Assembly (NCBI GenBank): GCA_934630905.1 | Contig: CAKTXN010000045.1 | Span: 1-14,223, forward strand | Direction: 5' to 3' | From: an uncultured Eggerthellaceae bacterium | Lineage (GTDB): Bacteria; Actinomycetota; Coriobacteriia; Coriobacteriales; Eggerthellaceae | Length of the DNA stretch: 14,223 nucleotides | Shown here: positions 13,214 to 14,223 of the stretch, in pieces | How the letters are laid out: each line of letters starts with the position of its first letter | How positions within the stretch are numbered: the first letter of the stretch is position 1 | Program-made: the position numbers and the translations under genes | Notes under the pieces: model-generated | Database searches by the model: none | What the model saw: the letters and a program-made list of their open reading frames with translations, nothing else | What the model was told of the DNA's origin: nothing

Positions 13214-14223
13214 ATGGGATTGTTTGATAAGAAATTCTGCGACATTTGCGGTGAAAAAGTTAATATGCTTACTCAAAAAAAGCTTTCCGACGGTCAGCTT
13301 TGCTCCGACTGTAAGCACAAGTTAGGCTCGTTCACAAGCGGCTGGAAGCAGAGAACAGTACAGGATGTTAAAAATCATCTTGAGCAGAGAGAGCAAAACA
13401 AGCAGAAATATCAGCAGTTCAACTGCACGACAACAGCAGGCGGAAGAAACAACGCGCTTCAGGCTGATTTCAACAACCGCTGGTTTATCTTCGCCATTGA
13501 CAACAGAGATTTCAAGAGCGGCAATCCGCAGGTATTCGACTTTTCCCAGCTTCAGGATTTCTGGATCGAGCAGGATTACAGGACACTTGCGGATTCCGAC
13601 AACGACGGTATCCCCGACAACAGGGATAATTTTGACAACAGACAGCTTAACAACAATCAAAGCGGATTTGACAGAATGATGAACGGAATGAATAGCATGA
13701 TGAACAACTCCATGCTCAACGTTCCTCTCGCCGCTCAGCCGTTTATCCGCAACTCAAATTCGTATTCCACATCAAGCGGAGTTCGTGAGATAAGCAACAT
13801 CAGAGTTTGCTTCAGAGTTACCGACCCGTATATCACGGAGCCGATCGGATTCAGCGCAACATCATTTATTTCATCGGGCAATCAGATGGAACTCATGAAT
13901 GCTTATGAGGTTGCCGTTCAGATCATGCAGCTTTGCCAGCAGATCAAGCAAGGCGGAGCTCCCGTTAACCAAGGCTTCAATCAAATGAATCAGGGCTACG
14001 GTCAGCCGCAGCAAAACATGGGCGGATTTACAGGCAGCCCGGTTCAAAATGCCGCCTACGCCGCTGCATCCGCTCAGGTTCAAAGCAACGCCTATAATAA
14101 TGCTGCACCCGTTACACCGCAAACAGTTGACGCTTCTTGGATTTGCTCATCCTGCGGCACACGCAACGAAGGCAAATTCTGCCAGGGCTGCGGCTGTGCA
14201 AAGCCTGCCGCAATGCCTTCACG
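13214..14223 (+). CDS. DUF4428-like zinc-finger protein, truncated by window edge
   Basis: The first 336 residues are visible; the gene runs off the right end. The N-terminus (KFCDICGEKV, then LCSDCKHKLG) has two CxxC knuckles, C9/C12 and C30/C33, typical of DUF4428. A middle domain of unknown function follows, containing a calcium-loop-like motif D127-S-D-N-D-G-I-P-D135, then an Asn/Met-rich linker (about 142-170), a conserved-looking beta segment (SGVREISNIRVCFRVTD) and a Gln/Asn/Gly/Ala-rich low-complexity linker (about 255-305). Near the end is a second zinc ribbon, C311/C314 and C323/C326 (WICSSCGTRNEGKFCQGCG). There is no signal peptide, so it is cytoplasmic. Start ATG 13214 has AAAGGGAGGAA ending seven bases before it. 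Family members of this style are often found near membrane or stress proteins of unknown role; the biochemical function is unknown. Confidence 0.85.
   Translation, partial: MGLFDKKFCDICGEKVNMLTQKKLSDGQLCSDCKHKLGSFTSGWKQRTVQDVKNHLEQREQNKQKYQQFNCTTTAGGRNNALQADFNNRWFIFAIDNRDFKSGNPQVFDFSQLQDFWIEQDYRTLADSDNDGIPDNRDNFDNRQLNNNQSGFDRMMNGMNSMMNNSMLNVPLAAQPFIRNSNSYSTSSGVREISNIRVCFRVTDPYITEPIGFSATSFISSGNQMELMNAYEVAVQIMQLCQQIKQGGAPVNQGFNQMNQGYGQPQQNMGGFTGSPVQNAAYAAASAQVQSNAYNNAAPVTPQTVDASWICSSCGTRNEGKFCQGCGCAKPAAMPS

Overview
The window looks like a chromosomal accessory region of a low-to-moderate GC gut-type Firmicute, most likely a Ruminococcus-like member of the Oscillospiraceae. This is inferred from protein styles, not from a marker gene: Ser/Thr-rich lipoprotein linkers, a DUF4428-type zinc-finger protein, 7TM-type sensor proteins, strong AGGAGG-like ribosome binding sites, and a GC-rich intergenic hairpin repeat of the type common in that group. 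No rRNA, tRNA, CRISPR array, transposase or integrase was seen.

Left half, minus strand (about 196-6945): a two-gene module. A very large secreted RHS/YD-repeat protein (2088 aa from the preferred ATG) carries a signal peptide, a DNRLRE-type domain, two carbohydrate-binding-like domains set into the YD-repeat shell, an RHS core ending in a PxxxxDPxG cleavage-type motif, and a 174-residue C-terminal tip. The tip ends in an Ala/Gly-rich hydrophobic segment. Two bases downstream lies a 134-aa four-helix membrane protein whose Shine-Dalgarno is inside the last codons of the RHS gene. The architecture is that of a polymorphic toxin with its immunity protein. The tip suggests a membrane-active, possibly pore-forming, effector. 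DNA composition drops sharply near the tip, as expected for an exchanged tip/immunity cassette.

Middle (6912-7373): a divergent intergenic region of about 460 bp with a good promoter facing each way and several short repeated or inverted motifs.

Centre right, plus strand (7374-10954): a three-gene operon with overlapping start/stop codons and a clear terminator. It encodes a 7TM sensor that looks like a catalytically dead kinase, an intact PAS-type sensor histidine kinase, and a NarL/LuxR-type response regulator. The second gene's ribosome binding site is unusually strong and can be hidden in a hairpin, which suggests strict translational coupling of pseudokinase and kinase.

Right end, plus strand (11003-14223): a promoter overlapped by a perfect 18-bp inverted repeat drives a stand-alone receiver-like protein with Glu at the phospho-acceptor site. 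Two different lipoproteins follow, the second preceded by a structured leader, and then a DUF4428-like protein with zinc knuckles at both ends, cut by the window edge. A reasonable but unproven reading is that an envelope signal sensed by the 7TM protein controls some of these genes and perhaps the divergent RHS toxin.
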